From Desulfatitalea tepidiphila (GTDB lineage: Bacteria > Desulfobacterota > Desulfobacteria > Desulfobacterales > Desulfosarcinaceae), in contig NZ_BCAG01000006.1 in assembly GCF_001293685.1 (NCBI RefSeq), positions 124,001-188,000 of the forward strand: DNA of 64,000 bases. Direction: 5' to 3'. Under the pieces are notes generated by a model that saw only the letters and a list, made by a program, of their open reading frames with translations, searched no databases and was not told where the DNA came from. The position numbers and the translations under genes were made by a program. Positions 27,042 through 36,545 of the stretch are shown here, one piece after another. How positions within the stretch are numbered: the first letter of the stretch is position 1; every line of letters starts with the position of its first letter.

Positions 27042-27848
27042 ATGAAAAAGTTGGTTCTTATCGGAATAGTGTCAATCGTCTTAGGCATGGCCGCCATCGG
27101 TGCGGCCGACGTGACCCAGAACGACCGTCTGTTGCAGCGACCCGAATGGGATGGTGCGGTCGTCCAGCAAAACTGGGTGGATGGCACGATGCGATTTCAG
27201 CAATGGGACACCCCCTTCGGTGACGCCGATGCATGGATTCTGGGGCCGACCTTCATCACCTCGCTGCCGGCCAACCGCTTACTCGAACTCGGCGGCCGCT
27301 TCAATGTCATCCGGTTCGATCCGGATGATTTCAGCAGCGAAAACGGCCTCGGTGACATCGAGCTCTGGGGCAAATACCAGTTCATCCAAACCAGCGAGTA
27401 CATGCTCTCGGCCGGCCTGCTGGTCACCCTGCCCACCGGCTCCGAAGATGTGGTACTGCCAAGCGCCTCCGGTGAATTCAACGTCGAGGCGTTCGCCGCC
27501 GGCCGCTTCCAGGCCAGCCGGGCACTGGCGCTGATCGCCCATGCGGGCGTTCGTCAGAACAGCGACATGGATGTGGATATCGGTCCGTTCGATGGCGAGC
27601 TGGACGGCGAGCTGCAGTTCCTGGCCGGCGGCGGGGTGATTTTCGAAGTCGCCCCCCAGCTCAAACTGCAGGGCGAAATCAATTTTGCCACCGAGGCCTA
27701 CGATGAATATGACAACGATATCCAGTTCCGGGTCGGTTTTGACTATCAAATCCAACCGGATCTCCTGATCGGCGGCGGTACGGGCATCGGCCTCGACGAC
27801 GGGGCGCCCGAGGTGGAGGTCGCCGTGCGCTGTGCGTTTCTCTTTTAG
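27042..27848 (+). CDS. Outer-membrane beta-barrel protein
   Basis: 268 residues. Signal peptide MKKLVLIGIVSIVLGMAAIGAA; the mature protein alternates strands with aromatic/acidic loops (ENGLGDIELWGKYQFI, GLLVTLPTGSEDV, FVRVGFDYQI-like) and ends ...VRCAFLF, with terminal Phe as in barrel proteins inserted by Bam. It resembles the MetA-pathway/transporter-like barrel families. The ATG after GAGGAGAGG is used rather than the in-frame GTG at 27033. A stand-alone gene; a channel role is inferred. Confidence 0.75.
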   Translation: MKKLVLIGIVSIVLGMAAIGAADVTQNDRLLQRPEWDGAVVQQNWVDGTMRFQQWDTPFGDADAWILGPTFITSLPANRLLELGGRFNVIRFDPDDFSSENGLGDIELWGKYQFIQTSEYMLSAGLLVTLPTGSEDVVLPSASGEFNVEAFAAGRFQASRALALIAHAGVRQNSDMDVDIGPFDGELDGELQFLAGGGVIFEVAPQLKLQGEINFATEAYDEYDNDIQFRVGFDYQIQPDLLIGGGTGIGLDDGAPEVEVAVRCAFLF

Positions 27849-27863
27849 GGGGACACACGGGCG

Positions 27864-29177
27864 TTGATCTCCACGGGAACATCCGACGCGACCGGGACGA
27901 ACCTGCAGCAGCCGTCGGGGGACCCGACCGGTCGCCTCACCCTGCTGCATACCTCGGACTGGCATATCGGACGAACCCTTTACGGCCGCAAACGCTACGC
28001 CGAGTTCGAAGCCTTCCTGGACTGGCTCGCGCAGACCATCGAACAGGAAGGGATCGATGTACTGCTGGTGGCGGGTGACATCTTCGACACCACCACCCCG
28101 AGCAACCGCGCCCAGACACTCTACTACCGGTTTCTATGCCGCGTGGCGGCAGCCAACTGCCGCCACGTGGTGGTCATCGGCGGGAACCACGACTCCCCCT
28201 CCTTTCTGAACGCCCCCCGGGATCTGCTCAAGGCCCTCGATGTCCATGTGACCGGCTCGGCCACCGAAAATCGGGCGGACGAAGTCCTGGCCCTGTGCGG
28301 CAAGGACGGGACCGCGGAACTGATCGTCTGCGCCGTTCCCTACCTGCGGGACCGCGATATCCGGACGGCCGAGGCCGGTGAAAGCATCGAAGACAAAGAG
28401 CGCAAGTTGATCGACGGCATCCGCGCGCATTATGCCGAGGTGACCGCCCTGGCCGAACAGAAGCGCAAGGCATTGGGCAGGGACATCCCCATCGTGGCCA
28501 TGGGCCATCTCTTCACGGCCGGCGGGCAAACCATCGAAGGGGATGGGGTGCGGGAGCTCTATGTCGGATCGCTGGCGCATGTGACGGCGTCGATTTTTCC
28601 CGACTGGCTCGACTACCTGGCGCTCGGCCATCTCCATGTGCCCCAGCGGGTGAACCGTTCCGAGACGATGCGCTACAGTGGATCTCCTCTGCCCATGGGG
28701 TTCGGCGAGGCGCGGCAAAACAAGAGCGTCTGCCGGGTGACACTGGATGCCGGCCAAGGCGATGGCCGCACCACGGTTCGGCTGATCCCGGTGCCTGTTT
28801 TCCAGAGACTCGAACGCATCGATGGAGACTGGGAAGCCATTTCAACCGCACTTTCCCGACTCGTCTCAACCCAATCCCAGGCCTGGATCGAAGTCGTCTA
28901 CGACGGCGTGGAGGTGATCGGAGATTTGCGCGCCCGTCTGGACGCCGCCGTTGCCGGGTCCAGTTTGGAAATTTTGCGTGTGAAGAACAACCGGCTCAGC
29001 GCGCAGGTGCTGGGCCAGCTTCAGGAGGAGGAAACCCTCGACGATCTGAACGTTCAGGATGTATTCGAACGCTGCCTGGATGCGCACGAGGTCCCCCCCA
29101 GCCAACGTGCGGAACTGCTTGGCGCCTACCTGGAAACGGTCGCGTCGCTCGACCAAGAGGATCCCGGCGAAACATAG
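27864..29177 (+). CDS. sbcD: SbcD exonuclease subunit (Mre11-type)
   Basis: 437 residues, starting at TTG. Phosphoesterase motifs: LHTSDWHIG (about 29-37), LLVAGDIFD, VIGGNHDSP, GHLFTAGG and DYLALGHLHVPQ. With SbcC it forms the double-strand-break and hairpin nuclease. The N-terminal ~24 residues are unusual and may be untranslated, since no strong start is visible closer to the domain. The sbcC ATG follows 11 bases after the stop. Confidence 0.93.
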   Translation: MISTGTSDATGTNLQQPSGDPTGRLTLLHTSDWHIGRTLYGRKRYAEFEAFLDWLAQTIEQEGIDVLLVAGDIFDTTTPSNRAQTLYYRFLCRVAAANCRHVVVIGGNHDSPSFLNAPRDLLKALDVHVTGSATENRADEVLALCGKDGTAELIVCAVPYLRDRDIRTAEAGESIEDKERKLIDGIRAHYAEVTALAEQKRKALGRDIPIVAMGHLFTAGGQTIEGDGVRELYVGSLAHVTASIFPDWLDYLALGHLHVPQRVNRSETMRYSGSPLPMGFGEARQNKSVCRVTLDAGQGDGRTTVRLIPVPVFQRLERIDGDWEAISTALSRLVSTQSQAWIEVVYDGVEVIGDLRARLDAAVAGSSLEILRVKNNRLSAQVLGQLQEEETLDDLNVQDVFERCLDAHEVPPSQRAELLGAYLETVASLDQEDPGET

Positions 29178-29188
29178 AGAGGCGATCG

Positions 29189-32100
29189 ATGCGTATCCTG
29201 CAGGTCCATTTCAAGAACCTGAACTCCCTGGTCGGCGAATGGCGGATCGACATGACCCACCCGGCCTTCGCTGCCGACGGCATCTTCGCCATCATCGGAC
29301 CGACCGGCGCGGGCAAGACCACTATCCTCGATGCCATCTGCCTGGCTCTCTACGGCCGCACGCCCCGCCTGAATCGGATCAACAAAAGCGGCAATGAAAT
29401 CATGTCGCGTCAGACCGGCGAGTGTTTTGCCGAGGCCGTGTTCGAAACCCAGGCCGGCCGTTACCGCTGCCACTGGAGCCAGCACCGGGCCCATAAACGA
29501 CCGGAGGGAGAGTTGCAGGCCCCCCGGCACGAGATCGCCGACGCCGACTCGGGACGCGTCTTCGAAGCCAAGCTGCGCGGGGTGGCCGAGCAGATCGAGA
29601 CGGCCACAGGCATGGATTTCGACCGTTTCACCCGCTCGATGCTGCTGGCCCAGGGCGGTTTTTCCGCCTTTTTACAGGCGGCGCCGGACGAGCGCGCACC
29701 GATCCTCGAGCAGATCACCGGGACCCGCATCTACAGCCGGATCTCCATGCGGGTTCACGAACGCCGCGCCGAAGTGCACAACGCACGCGATGCCCTTGTG
29801 GCCGAGCTGGCGGGGATGACGCCGCTGACCGAAGCGGATGAACACAGGCTCACCACCACCCTGGTGGAGAAACGCCGACAGGAGGAGGCGCTCGGCCGCA
29901 AGATCGCCGAACGGCAACGAGCCCTGGCCTGGCGAGACGGCATCGCGCGCCTCGAAACGGAATTGGCGCAGGTCGAGGCCCGGCGTCAGGACCTGCTGGT
30001 CCGACGGGAAGCATTCGCTCCCGAGCAGGATAGGCTCTCCCGGGCGCTGCAGGCCCTTGAACTGGCGGCCGATCATGCCTCGCTGGTCGCTCTCCGAAAC
30101 GCGCAACAGACCGACCGCCAGAACTACGACAAGCACACGGACCTGCTCGCCGCCCAGGATAAGCGTGCCGCGGAGGCCCAAACAGCCCTGACAACGGCCC
30201 TCGACCACCTGGAGGCACAAAAGATCGTCCGGCAAAAGCAGCTGCCGATTATCCGCGCGGTGCGCGAGCTGGACCTCAAGATCCGGGAAAAAGGGGCCCC
30301 GATCCAGGCGTCCGCCGACACGCTGGCCGACCACGAAAAGTCCCTCTCCGAGCTGCGCGCCAGGCAAGAGGCCGACACGGCCCGACTGAATGAGAAACAA
30401 ACCCTCCTCGCATCCCTTGAGCGGCAGTTGAACGAGACCCGGGCCGACGAGGCGCTGGTGGAAAATCTTGCCGGCCTGCGCGGGCACTGCGAGGTGCTCG
30501 CGCGCTTGGATCAACAACTGGCCGACAAACGCCGGGAGACTGGCCCATCATCCGATGAGGCCCGGACCGCCGTCCGTCTCTGGCAAAAACGAGTCACGGC
30601 GTTAGAGGCGGTCCGACAATCGCTGGCGAGCCGCCAGGATCGCCTGGTGCAACAGCAGCAGCATGTCCATGCCTTGCTTGAAGGCGGGACGCTTCCTGAG
30701 TGGCGCCAGCGCCTGGCCTGTCTGATCTCGCGCCAAGCCCTTCTGGCCAACGCCTTGGAAGCCGCCGAAGCCGCCGCCACCTCCCGGCGGCGCATGGAAG
30801 CGCAGGATCGGCGCAAAGCCGCATGTCTATCGGATGAAGCGGCCCTCACCGACCAACTGCGGCATCAAATCGAAAAAGAGGCCCTCATCGAGCGGGAACG
30901 GGTGGTGCTGGAGGCCAACCTCGCCCTGGTGAAAACCATCGAAAGTTTCGAAGACGCCCGCAGTCGACTCAGCGACGGCGAGCCCTGTCCGCTCTGCGGT
31001 GCCACGGAACACCCCTTTGCCCGAGGCAACGTACCGGCCGCTGATGACACCCGCCAGCGGCTCGGCGCGGTCAGGGTCGAACTCAAAGCGGTCACCGAAG
31101 CCCTATCCGACCTGAAGGTCAAACAGGCCCAGACCCGCAAGGACCTCGATCAGCTCGCAGCCGACCGGAAAGAGCTGACGGAAAAATTCGAGAGCGCCAC
31201 CCGATCGATCGCTGCGGCCTGCGCGGAATTGGGCCTGGATGCCGACGATCCGGATCTGGCCGGAGAGCTGACCCGACTCGGAGTCGACAACGACACCGCC
31301 TTGAAGCGCGCCACCCGAATCGTCGAGACCGCCGAGGCTGCGCAAACGGAATTGGACGTCCTTCGCGCCGACCTGGAAAAGGTCAGGGACAAGCTGGCCA
31401 CGGCCGAGCGCGAAGCCCAGGCCGCCGCACACCGCAAGGAGTCCGCCGAGGCGATCCTGGCACGGCTCGAAAAAGAGGCCGCGGCGCTGCAGACGCAATT
31501 GGCCAGCAGCCTTGAACGGCTGCAGGCGGAGATCGCGCCGTTCGGGGTGACGATCGGGTCGACCGACAATTTGAAAGGCATTCAGAAGCAATTGACCGAT
31601 CGCAAGGAGAGATGGGTATCGCGTCAAAAGGAAAAAGCGATCCTGGATCAGCAGATTGCCGAACTGGAGATTCAGACCCGCCACCAGGCCAAACGACTTG
31701 GTGAATTCGAGAATGAACTGAGAAAAATGCGCAACGCGCACACCGCGCTGCTGGAAGATCGAGCCGCCCTGTTGCGGGATAGAAGCGCGCTGTTCGGCGA
31801 AAACGATCCGGACGACGAAGAGCGCCGCCTGACCCAGGCCGCAGAGGCCGCTGAAAAGAAATTGGAGATCGCCCGTGGCCAATACGATGCCGCCCTCCAG
31901 GAGCTCGGCCGGTTGAACGCTTCGAGGGAGGCGTTGACACATTCGATCACGGCGCGCGACATTCAATTGGATAGCGCCGGGGCGGCTTTTCTGTCGCAGC
32001 TGGCGGCGTCGGGATTCGCAAACGAAGAGCAGTATCAAACGGCTTGCCTGCCCGAGGAGGAGCGTAAACGCCTGAGCCGCCTATCCCAGGCGCTGGCCGA

Positions 32101-32896
32101 TGAAACGACGAAACTGGACGCCATGGCGCGGGAGAAGGCAGGGGCGCTGGAAGAAGAGTGCCGGAAACAGGTCACCGATAGATCGCGAGACGAGCTGGCG
32201 CAGGCCCTCGCCGACCTGGTCGCCGAACAGCGGGTCCTTCAGCAGGAGATCGGCGGCATCCACCAGCGACTGAAGGACAACGACACCCTGAAGGAAAGGC
32301 AGCGCGAACGCACGCAGGCATTGGAGGCGCACCGCCGGGAATGCGCGCGCTGGGACCTGCTCCATCAGCTCATCGGTTCGGCCGACGGGAAGAAATACCG
32401 CAATTTTGCCCAGGGTCTGACCTTCGAGATGATGATCGGCCACGCCAACCGGCAGTTGCGCAAAATGACCGACCGTTACCTGCTTTTCCGGAACCGGAAC
32501 CAACCCCTGGAGCTCGATGTCATCGACAACTACCAGGCCGGTGAGGTGCGTTCGACCAAGAATCTTTCCGGCGGCGAAAGCTTTATCGTCAGCCTCTCCC
32601 TGGCCCTGGGACTCTCCCAAATGGCCAGCCGCAACGTCCGGGTCGATTCCCTGTTTCTGGATGAAGGCTTCGGGACCCTGGACGATGAGGCATTGGACAC
32701 GGCCCTGGAAACGCTCGCCGGCCTGCGGCAGGAAGGAAAACTGATCGGCGTCATTTCCCATGTCCCCGCCCTCAAGGAGCGTATCGCCACCCAGGTTCAG
32801 GTGGTTCCTGACACCGGCGGCCGAAGCCTGATATCCGGTCCGGGATGCGAGAGGATTCCGGCCGGATCGGGAGAGTGGAAGAATCCGCTCGATTAG
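29189..32896 (+). CDS. sbcC: SbcC exonuclease subunit (Rad50-type)
   Basis: 1235 residues. N-terminal Walker A GPTGAGKTTILDAI (about 36-49), two long coiled coils, the zinc hook CPLCGATEHP near residue 601, and the C-terminal ABC signature NLSGGESFIVSLSLALGLS with Walker B VDSLFLDEGFGTLDDE. It tethers DNA ends and powers the SbcD nuclease. GAGAGG ribosome site. Its last 4 bases overlap the convergent gene on the minus strand. Confidence 0.95.
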   Translation: MRILQVHFKNLNSLVGEWRIDMTHPAFAADGIFAIIGPTGAGKTTILDAICLALYGRTPRLNRINKSGNEIMSRQTGECFAEAVFETQAGRYRCHWSQHRAHKRPEGELQAPRHEIADADSGRVFEAKLRGVAEQIETATGMDFDRFTRSMLLAQGGFSAFLQAAPDERAPILEQITGTRIYSRISMRVHERRAEVHNARDALVAELAGMTPLTEADEHRLTTTLVEKRRQEEALGRKIAERQRALAWRDGIARLETELAQVEARRQDLLVRREAFAPEQDRLSRALQALELAADHASLVALRNAQQTDRQNYDKHTDLLAAQDKRAAEAQTALTTALDHLEAQKIVRQKQLPIIRAVRELDLKIREKGAPIQASADTLADHEKSLSELRARQEADTARLNEKQTLLASLERQLNETRADEALVENLAGLRGHCEVLARLDQQLADKRRETGPSSDEARTAVRLWQKRVTALEAVRQSLASRQDRLVQQQQHVHALLEGGTLPEWRQRLACLISRQALLANALEAAEAAATSRRRMEAQDRRKAACLSDEAALTDQLRHQIEKEALIERERVVLEANLALVKTIESFEDARSRLSDGEPCPLCGATEHPFARGNVPAADDTRQRLGAVRVELKAVTEALSDLKVKQAQTRKDLDQLAADRKELTEKFESATRSIAAACAELGLDADDPDLAGELTRLGVDNDTALKRATRIVETAEAAQTELDVLRADLEKVRDKLATAEREAQAAAHRKESAEAILARLEKEAAALQTQLASSLERLQAEIAPFGVTIGSTDNLKGIQKQLTDRKERWVSRQKEKAILDQQIAELEIQTRHQAKRLGEFENELRKMRNAHTALLEDRAALLRDRSALFGENDPDDEERRLTQAAEAAEKKLEIARGQYDAALQELGRLNASREALTHSITARDIQLDSAGAAFLSQLAASGFANEEQYQTACLPEEERKRLSRLSQALADETTKLDAMAREKAGALEEECRKQVTDRSRDELAQALADLVAEQRVLQQEIGGIHQRLKDNDTLKERQRERTQALEAHRRECARWDLLHQLIGSADGKKYRNFAQGLTFEMMIGHANRQLRKMTDRYLLFRNRNQPLELDVIDNYQAGEVRSTKNLSGGESFIVSLSLALGLSQMASRNVRVDSLFLDEGFGTLDDEALDTALETLAGLRQEGKLIGVISHVPALKERIATQVQVVPDTGGRSLISGPGCERIPAGSGEWKNPLD

Positions 32897-33408
32897 ATAG
32901 TGATGATCCACTCGCAGGCCGCCGCATCGGGCGTGCCGGAAGGCTTCGGGTCCGGCGGCGTAAAGACCCGCTCGACCTTGGCCGTGGGAATGACCCGGCC
33001 GAAAAACCCCTGGCGCAGCCGCAACCCGCCCGGACCGCAATCGTAATGGGACAACCCCCATTTCTGGGCGGCCTTCTGGGCCGTGCACCTCAAGGTCCGC
33101 ATGCGCAGGCGCGTGTCCGAAAGGGGCGTCAGCTCGATCTCTTCGAAGGCGCACCAGTGGGAGTGCTTCACAAAAGCGATCAGACGCTCCATGCCGGTCA
33201 GCTTATCGTCCAGAATTTTTTCCAGGCGCTGGGCCTGGTAGCGCCCGAACTCATCGGACAGCTGCTGAAACGATTCTTCCCCGGCCTGCTCCGGGCAGTG
33301 CTGCCGGGCCCACGATTCCATGAGAAACCACATGTAGTTCATGCTGAAGAGTACTTCGCGCATGACGGTGTGGACCCGCTCCTTGCTCCAATTCTCGATG
33401 TCAAACAT
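32893..33408 (-). CDS. Conserved cytosolic protein of unknown function
   Basis: 171 residues from MFDIENWSKERVHTVMREVLFSMNYMWFLMESWARQHCPEQAGEE. The protein is soluble and rich in Trp/Cys; a helical first half is followed by RMRTLRCTAQKAAQKWGLSHYDCGPGGLRL, in which two cysteines bracket a conserved-looking segment. I do not recognise a named function. It overlaps the hybrid kinase stop by 8 bases, so it is co-transcribed with that signalling gene; a role as output or sensor accessory is possible. Confidence 0.75.
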   Translation of the reverse strand: MFDIENWSKERVHTVMREVLFSMNYMWFLMESWARQHCPEQAGEESFQQLSDEFGRYQAQRLEKILDDKLTGMERLIAFVKHSHWCAFEEIELTPLSDTRLRMRTLRCTAQKAAQKWGLSHYDCGPGGLRLRQGFFGRVIPTAKVERVFTPPDPKPSGTPDAAACEWIITI

Positions 33409-35467
33409 GCATCTTTCCTTCCAAAACCTCCCGCACCTTGGCGGCCAGTGCCCGAACGGTGAAGGGCTTCTGAATGAACCGGACGCCCTCGTCCAGCACG
33501 CCGCGGCTGGCAATGACGTCGTCGGTATATCCTGACATGTACAGCACTTTGAGACCGGGCTGCACGGCCACCGCTTTCTCGAACAGCGCCTTTCCGTTCA
33601 TATCGGGCATGACCACATCGGTCAACAGGAGGTCCACCTTTCCCGTGTGAGCTTTCAACAAATTCAATGCCTCGGCGCCACGATCGGCCACCAGGACCGT
33701 GTATCCCTGTCGTTTCAAAACCGCCTCGGCCAGAATGCGAACCTGATCGTTGTCCTCCGCCAAAAGAATCGTTTCCGAACCCTGAATGAATGATTCGGCC
33801 TCTTTTTGTGCCGCGCTCTCGGCGGGGGTTTGCTCTGAAACGGGCAGATACACCTTGAAAGTGGATCCCTTGCCCACCTCGCTGTAGACCCACACATGGC
33901 CGCCGTGCTGCTTGACGATGCCGTAAACGGTGGCCAGACCCAGTCCGGTGCCTTGGTCACCCTTGGTCGAGAAAAACGGTTCGAAGATATGCTCCAGGGT
34001 CTCCTGGTCCATGCCCCGTCCGGTGTCGCTGACCGCCAGCATCACATAGCGGCCAGGCTGGATGTTGTGATGCGCTGCCGCATAGGCCGCATCGAGGGTT
34101 ACCAGCGCCGTTTCGATGGCCAACCGCCCCCCTTGGGGCATGGCTTGCTGGGCATTGACAAACAGGTTCATCAAGACCTGCTCGATCTGGCCGATATCCC
34201 CCATGATGGTGCGGATGTCAGGTGGGACGACGATCCTGAGATCGATGTCTTCCCGGATCGTACGCCGAAGCAGCTTTTCAAATCCCTGTACGATTTTATT
34301 CAGGTCCAGCGGCTGATATTTCAGGGTTTGCTTGCGGCTGAAGGCCAGAAGCTGATGCACCAGATCGCGCGCGCCATAGGCCGCCCGCAAGATCTGTTGG
34401 ATGGAATCCCGACGCAGATCGCCCAGGGCGAGATCGCCGGACAGCAACTCGCTGTAGCCGATGATGGGCGTCAACAGATTGTTCAGATCGTGGGCCACAC
34501 CGCCGGCCAGCCGGCCGATGGCCTCCACCTTCTGGAATTGCCGGTATTGGGACTCGATGCGCGCCTTCTCTTCTTCGGCCTGTTTGCGACCGGTGATGTC
34601 GTGGAGAAAGTTCAGGGTGGCCGGCTGGCCCTGCCACTCGATCAGCACCGCGTTCAACTCGACCCAGCGCGCCACACCCGATCGATCGACAATCCTGAAA
34701 CTGTAGCGGGGCGGCATCTTGATCCCCTTGAGCCGCTTGAAGTGGTGGTCCACCACCAGCGCGCGATCGTCGGGGTGGACCAATTCCTGAAACGGTTTGG
34801 CAACCAGCTCCTCGGAGGTATAACCGCTCAGCTGCTCGGTCCGCCGGTTGACGAATCGCAGCATTCCACCCTGGGCGATAAAAATGGCCTCCCCGGCATG
34901 CTCCACGAGCAGGCGGTATTTCTCTTCGCTTTCCCGCAACGCATCCTCTGCGGCCTTGCGATCGGTAATGTCCCGGGTGATGGACAGGATGACGTCTTCA
35001 CCGTCGAAACGCAGGATACGGGCCGACATCAGCCCCACGCCGACCTCGCCGCTTTTGCGCACGAAGCGGGCCTCCAGCTCCTTCACATGGCCTTGCGCCT
35101 TCAATTCGGACAGCAGCCGCCGCCGGTCCTCCGGGTTGTGCCAGATCCCCAACTCGACGGAGGTCTTGCCCAGGACATCCTCGCGGGTATAGCCCATGAG
35201 GGCGGTGAATCCCTCGTTGATGTCGATGTATCTTCCATCTTCGACCCGATTGAGGTTAATGGCGTCCGGGCTGGTCAAAAAGACCTGGCGGAATCGATCC
35301 TCGCTCTGTCGATACTTCTGTTCGGCGCTCACCCGTTCGGTGATATCCGTTGACATCGGGACAGTCGGCGGCAGCTTGAAGCCTCTTTCCGCGCGGCAGG
35401 CTTTCAATTCCAATTCCAACTCGGCGATCCGCCGTTCCAGCGCCTGAATGGTTGAATTTGCTGGCAT
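33401..35467 (-). CDS. Multi-PAS hybrid histidine kinase with receiver domain
   Basis: 688 residues from MPANSTIQ, which follows a strong GGGGGTG box. A short coiled coil, three PAS/PAC domains (about 45-165, 170-285, 290-330), HisKA with phospho-His in GGVAHDLNNLLTPI, HATPase_c (GTGLGLATVYGIVKQHGG), and a C-terminal receiver with LLTDVVMPDMNG as phospho-acceptor Asp. No membrane segment, so it senses a cytoplasmic cue. The HDLNN variant of the H-box is typical of NtrB-like metabolic kinases. Confidence 0.92.
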   Translation of the reverse strand: MPANSTIQALERRIAELELELKACRAERGFKLPPTVPMSTDITERVSAEQKYRQSEDRFRQVFLTSPDAINLNRVEDGRYIDINEGFTALMGYTREDVLGKTSVELGIWHNPEDRRRLLSELKAQGHVKELEARFVRKSGEVGVGLMSARILRFDGEDVILSITRDITDRKAAEDALRESEEKYRLLVEHAGEAIFIAQGGMLRFVNRRTEQLSGYTSEELVAKPFQELVHPDDRALVVDHHFKRLKGIKMPPRYSFRIVDRSGVARWVELNAVLIEWQGQPATLNFLHDITGRKQAEEEKARIESQYRQFQKVEAIGRLAGGVAHDLNNLLTPIIGYSELLSGDLALGDLRRDSIQQILRAAYGARDLVHQLLAFSRKQTLKYQPLDLNKIVQGFEKLLRRTIREDIDLRIVVPPDIRTIMGDIGQIEQVLMNLFVNAQQAMPQGGRLAIETALVTLDAAYAAAHHNIQPGRYVMLAVSDTGRGMDQETLEHIFEPFFSTKGDQGTGLGLATVYGIVKQHGGHVWVYSEVGKGSTFKVYLPVSEQTPAESAAQKEAESFIQGSETILLAEDNDQVRILAEAVLKRQGYTVLVADRGAEALNLLKAHTGKVDLLLTDVVMPDMNGKALFEKAVAVQPGLKVLYMSGYTDDVIASRGVLDEGVRFIQKPFTVRALAAKVREVLEGKMHV

Positions 35468-35880
35468 GGGCACCCCCTGTGTCGGTTGGGTTGAAAAGGG
35501 GGAACAGGGACAGCCGGCGTCCTTGACGTTCCTGCTGTCAGAAACCGTGTCACGGGGCATCGACACCGCCGCAATGTCAGCTTAAGGCAACGAATGCCGT
35601 ATGCATCCTGATGGCATGAAGCGCTACTGGGGAATCTAAAACCAGCTCAGGTAGTTTTGTGGGACGTAATTTCAATATACTCAAAACGCGATCCAAAACA
35701 AGTCGTTATATTGGATGGTCGCACCGATGGTTCAGGAGATTGCAACTATTTGTTTATAATTCGGACGAAGTGCCGATAGTAATCAATGTTAACCGCACCC
35801 CTGGCCGGGGATCGACCACGACCAGGGGTGGTTCTTTATTCGCATGTGAACCGCCGGTGCTACCGGTTAGGAGATAGGCT
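35468..35880. other. Divergent intergenic region with hairpin
   Basis: 413 bases between the divergent kinase and PAS-protein genes. A TATAAT box at 35755-35760 is a possible -10 for the plus-strand gene, with no good -35. Downstream, CACCCCTGG (35796-35804) pairs with 35822-35830 in the would-be leader. Confidence 0.45.
35796..35830 (+). promoter_or_regulatory. Leader hairpin before the PAS/CxxC protein
   Basis: A perfect 9-bp stem, CACCCCTGG (35796-35804) with CCAGGGGTG (35822-35830), encloses 17 bases and is followed by GGTTCTTTATT. It lies 50 bases before the TTG start. It could be a leader terminator or an RNA structural switch; no known riboswitch consensus was recognised. Confidence 0.4.
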
Positions 35881-36531
35881 TTGAATAAGTCGATCAAGGA
35901 ACGAATCGAGCAGATCGGCCAGTTGGATCGCCTGCTGGCCGAGAATTTGGCCGATGCCATCTGGGTATTGGATGCCAATACCCTGATCTACGAATACATC
36001 ACGCCATCGATCCAAAAAATCAGCGGATACGAGTCCGATGACCTCATCGGCACTTCGGCGCTGGACCGGCTCACCACCGAATCTTTGAAAGCCGCCACGG
36101 ACATGTGGCGCCGGGTCCAATCGGAGTATCAGAGAGGCATCCGAACCATGCGCGCCATGGAGTTGGAGCTGGTCCATAAAAACGGGGACACCTACTGGGT
36201 GGAGATACGGGCCAAGTTCTTCGAAGAGCCGGACGAACCGATGAAGCTGATCGGCCTGACCCGGGATATCACCGCCCGCAAACGGGCCGAGCAGGCGCAG
36301 GCGGATTTGAACATACGACTGGCCACCGCCCTGGCTGAAAAAGAGCATCTGCTGAAGGAGATGAAGATCCTCAAGGCCCTGCTGCCCATCTGCAGCGGCT
36401 GCCGCCGCATCCGCGACGATCACGGCAAATGGTGGCCCCTGGAAATCTATGTCAAGGAACACACCAACTCGTCTTTCTCGCACACCATCTGCCCGGACTG
36501 CAAGGATGTGCTCTACCCGGAAATAGAATAG
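35881..36531 (+). CDS. PAS protein with C-terminal CxxC/CxxC signalling motif
   Basis: 216 residues starting at TTG with AGGAGA just upstream. A PAS/PAC domain (about 20-140) ends with LIGLTRDITARKRAE, a short coiled coil follows, then LLPICSGCRRIRDDHGKWWPLE...HTICPDCKDVLYPE. This last module, with two CxxC pairs, is found at the end of many PAS and receiver proteins and looks like a small metal-binding or redox output domain. No kinase or cyclase domain. Lies upstream of nothing on its strand, so it is probably a single-gene unit. Confidence 0.82.
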   Translation: MNKSIKERIEQIGQLDRLLAENLADAIWVLDANTLIYEYITPSIQKISGYESDDLIGTSALDRLTTESLKAATDMWRRVQSEYQRGIRTMRAMELELVHKNGDTYWVEIRAKFFEEPDEPMKLIGLTRDITARKRAEQAQADLNIRLATALAEKEHLLKEMKILKALLPICSGCRRIRDDHGKWWPLEIYVKEHTNSSFSHTICPDCKDVLYPEIE

Positions 36532-36545
36532 GATACCGTCATCCT

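Noticed and set aside
35796-35830. Leader hairpin as a c-di-GMP or other known riboswitch
   Set aside because: No conserved riboswitch core could be matched; only a simple stem is visible.
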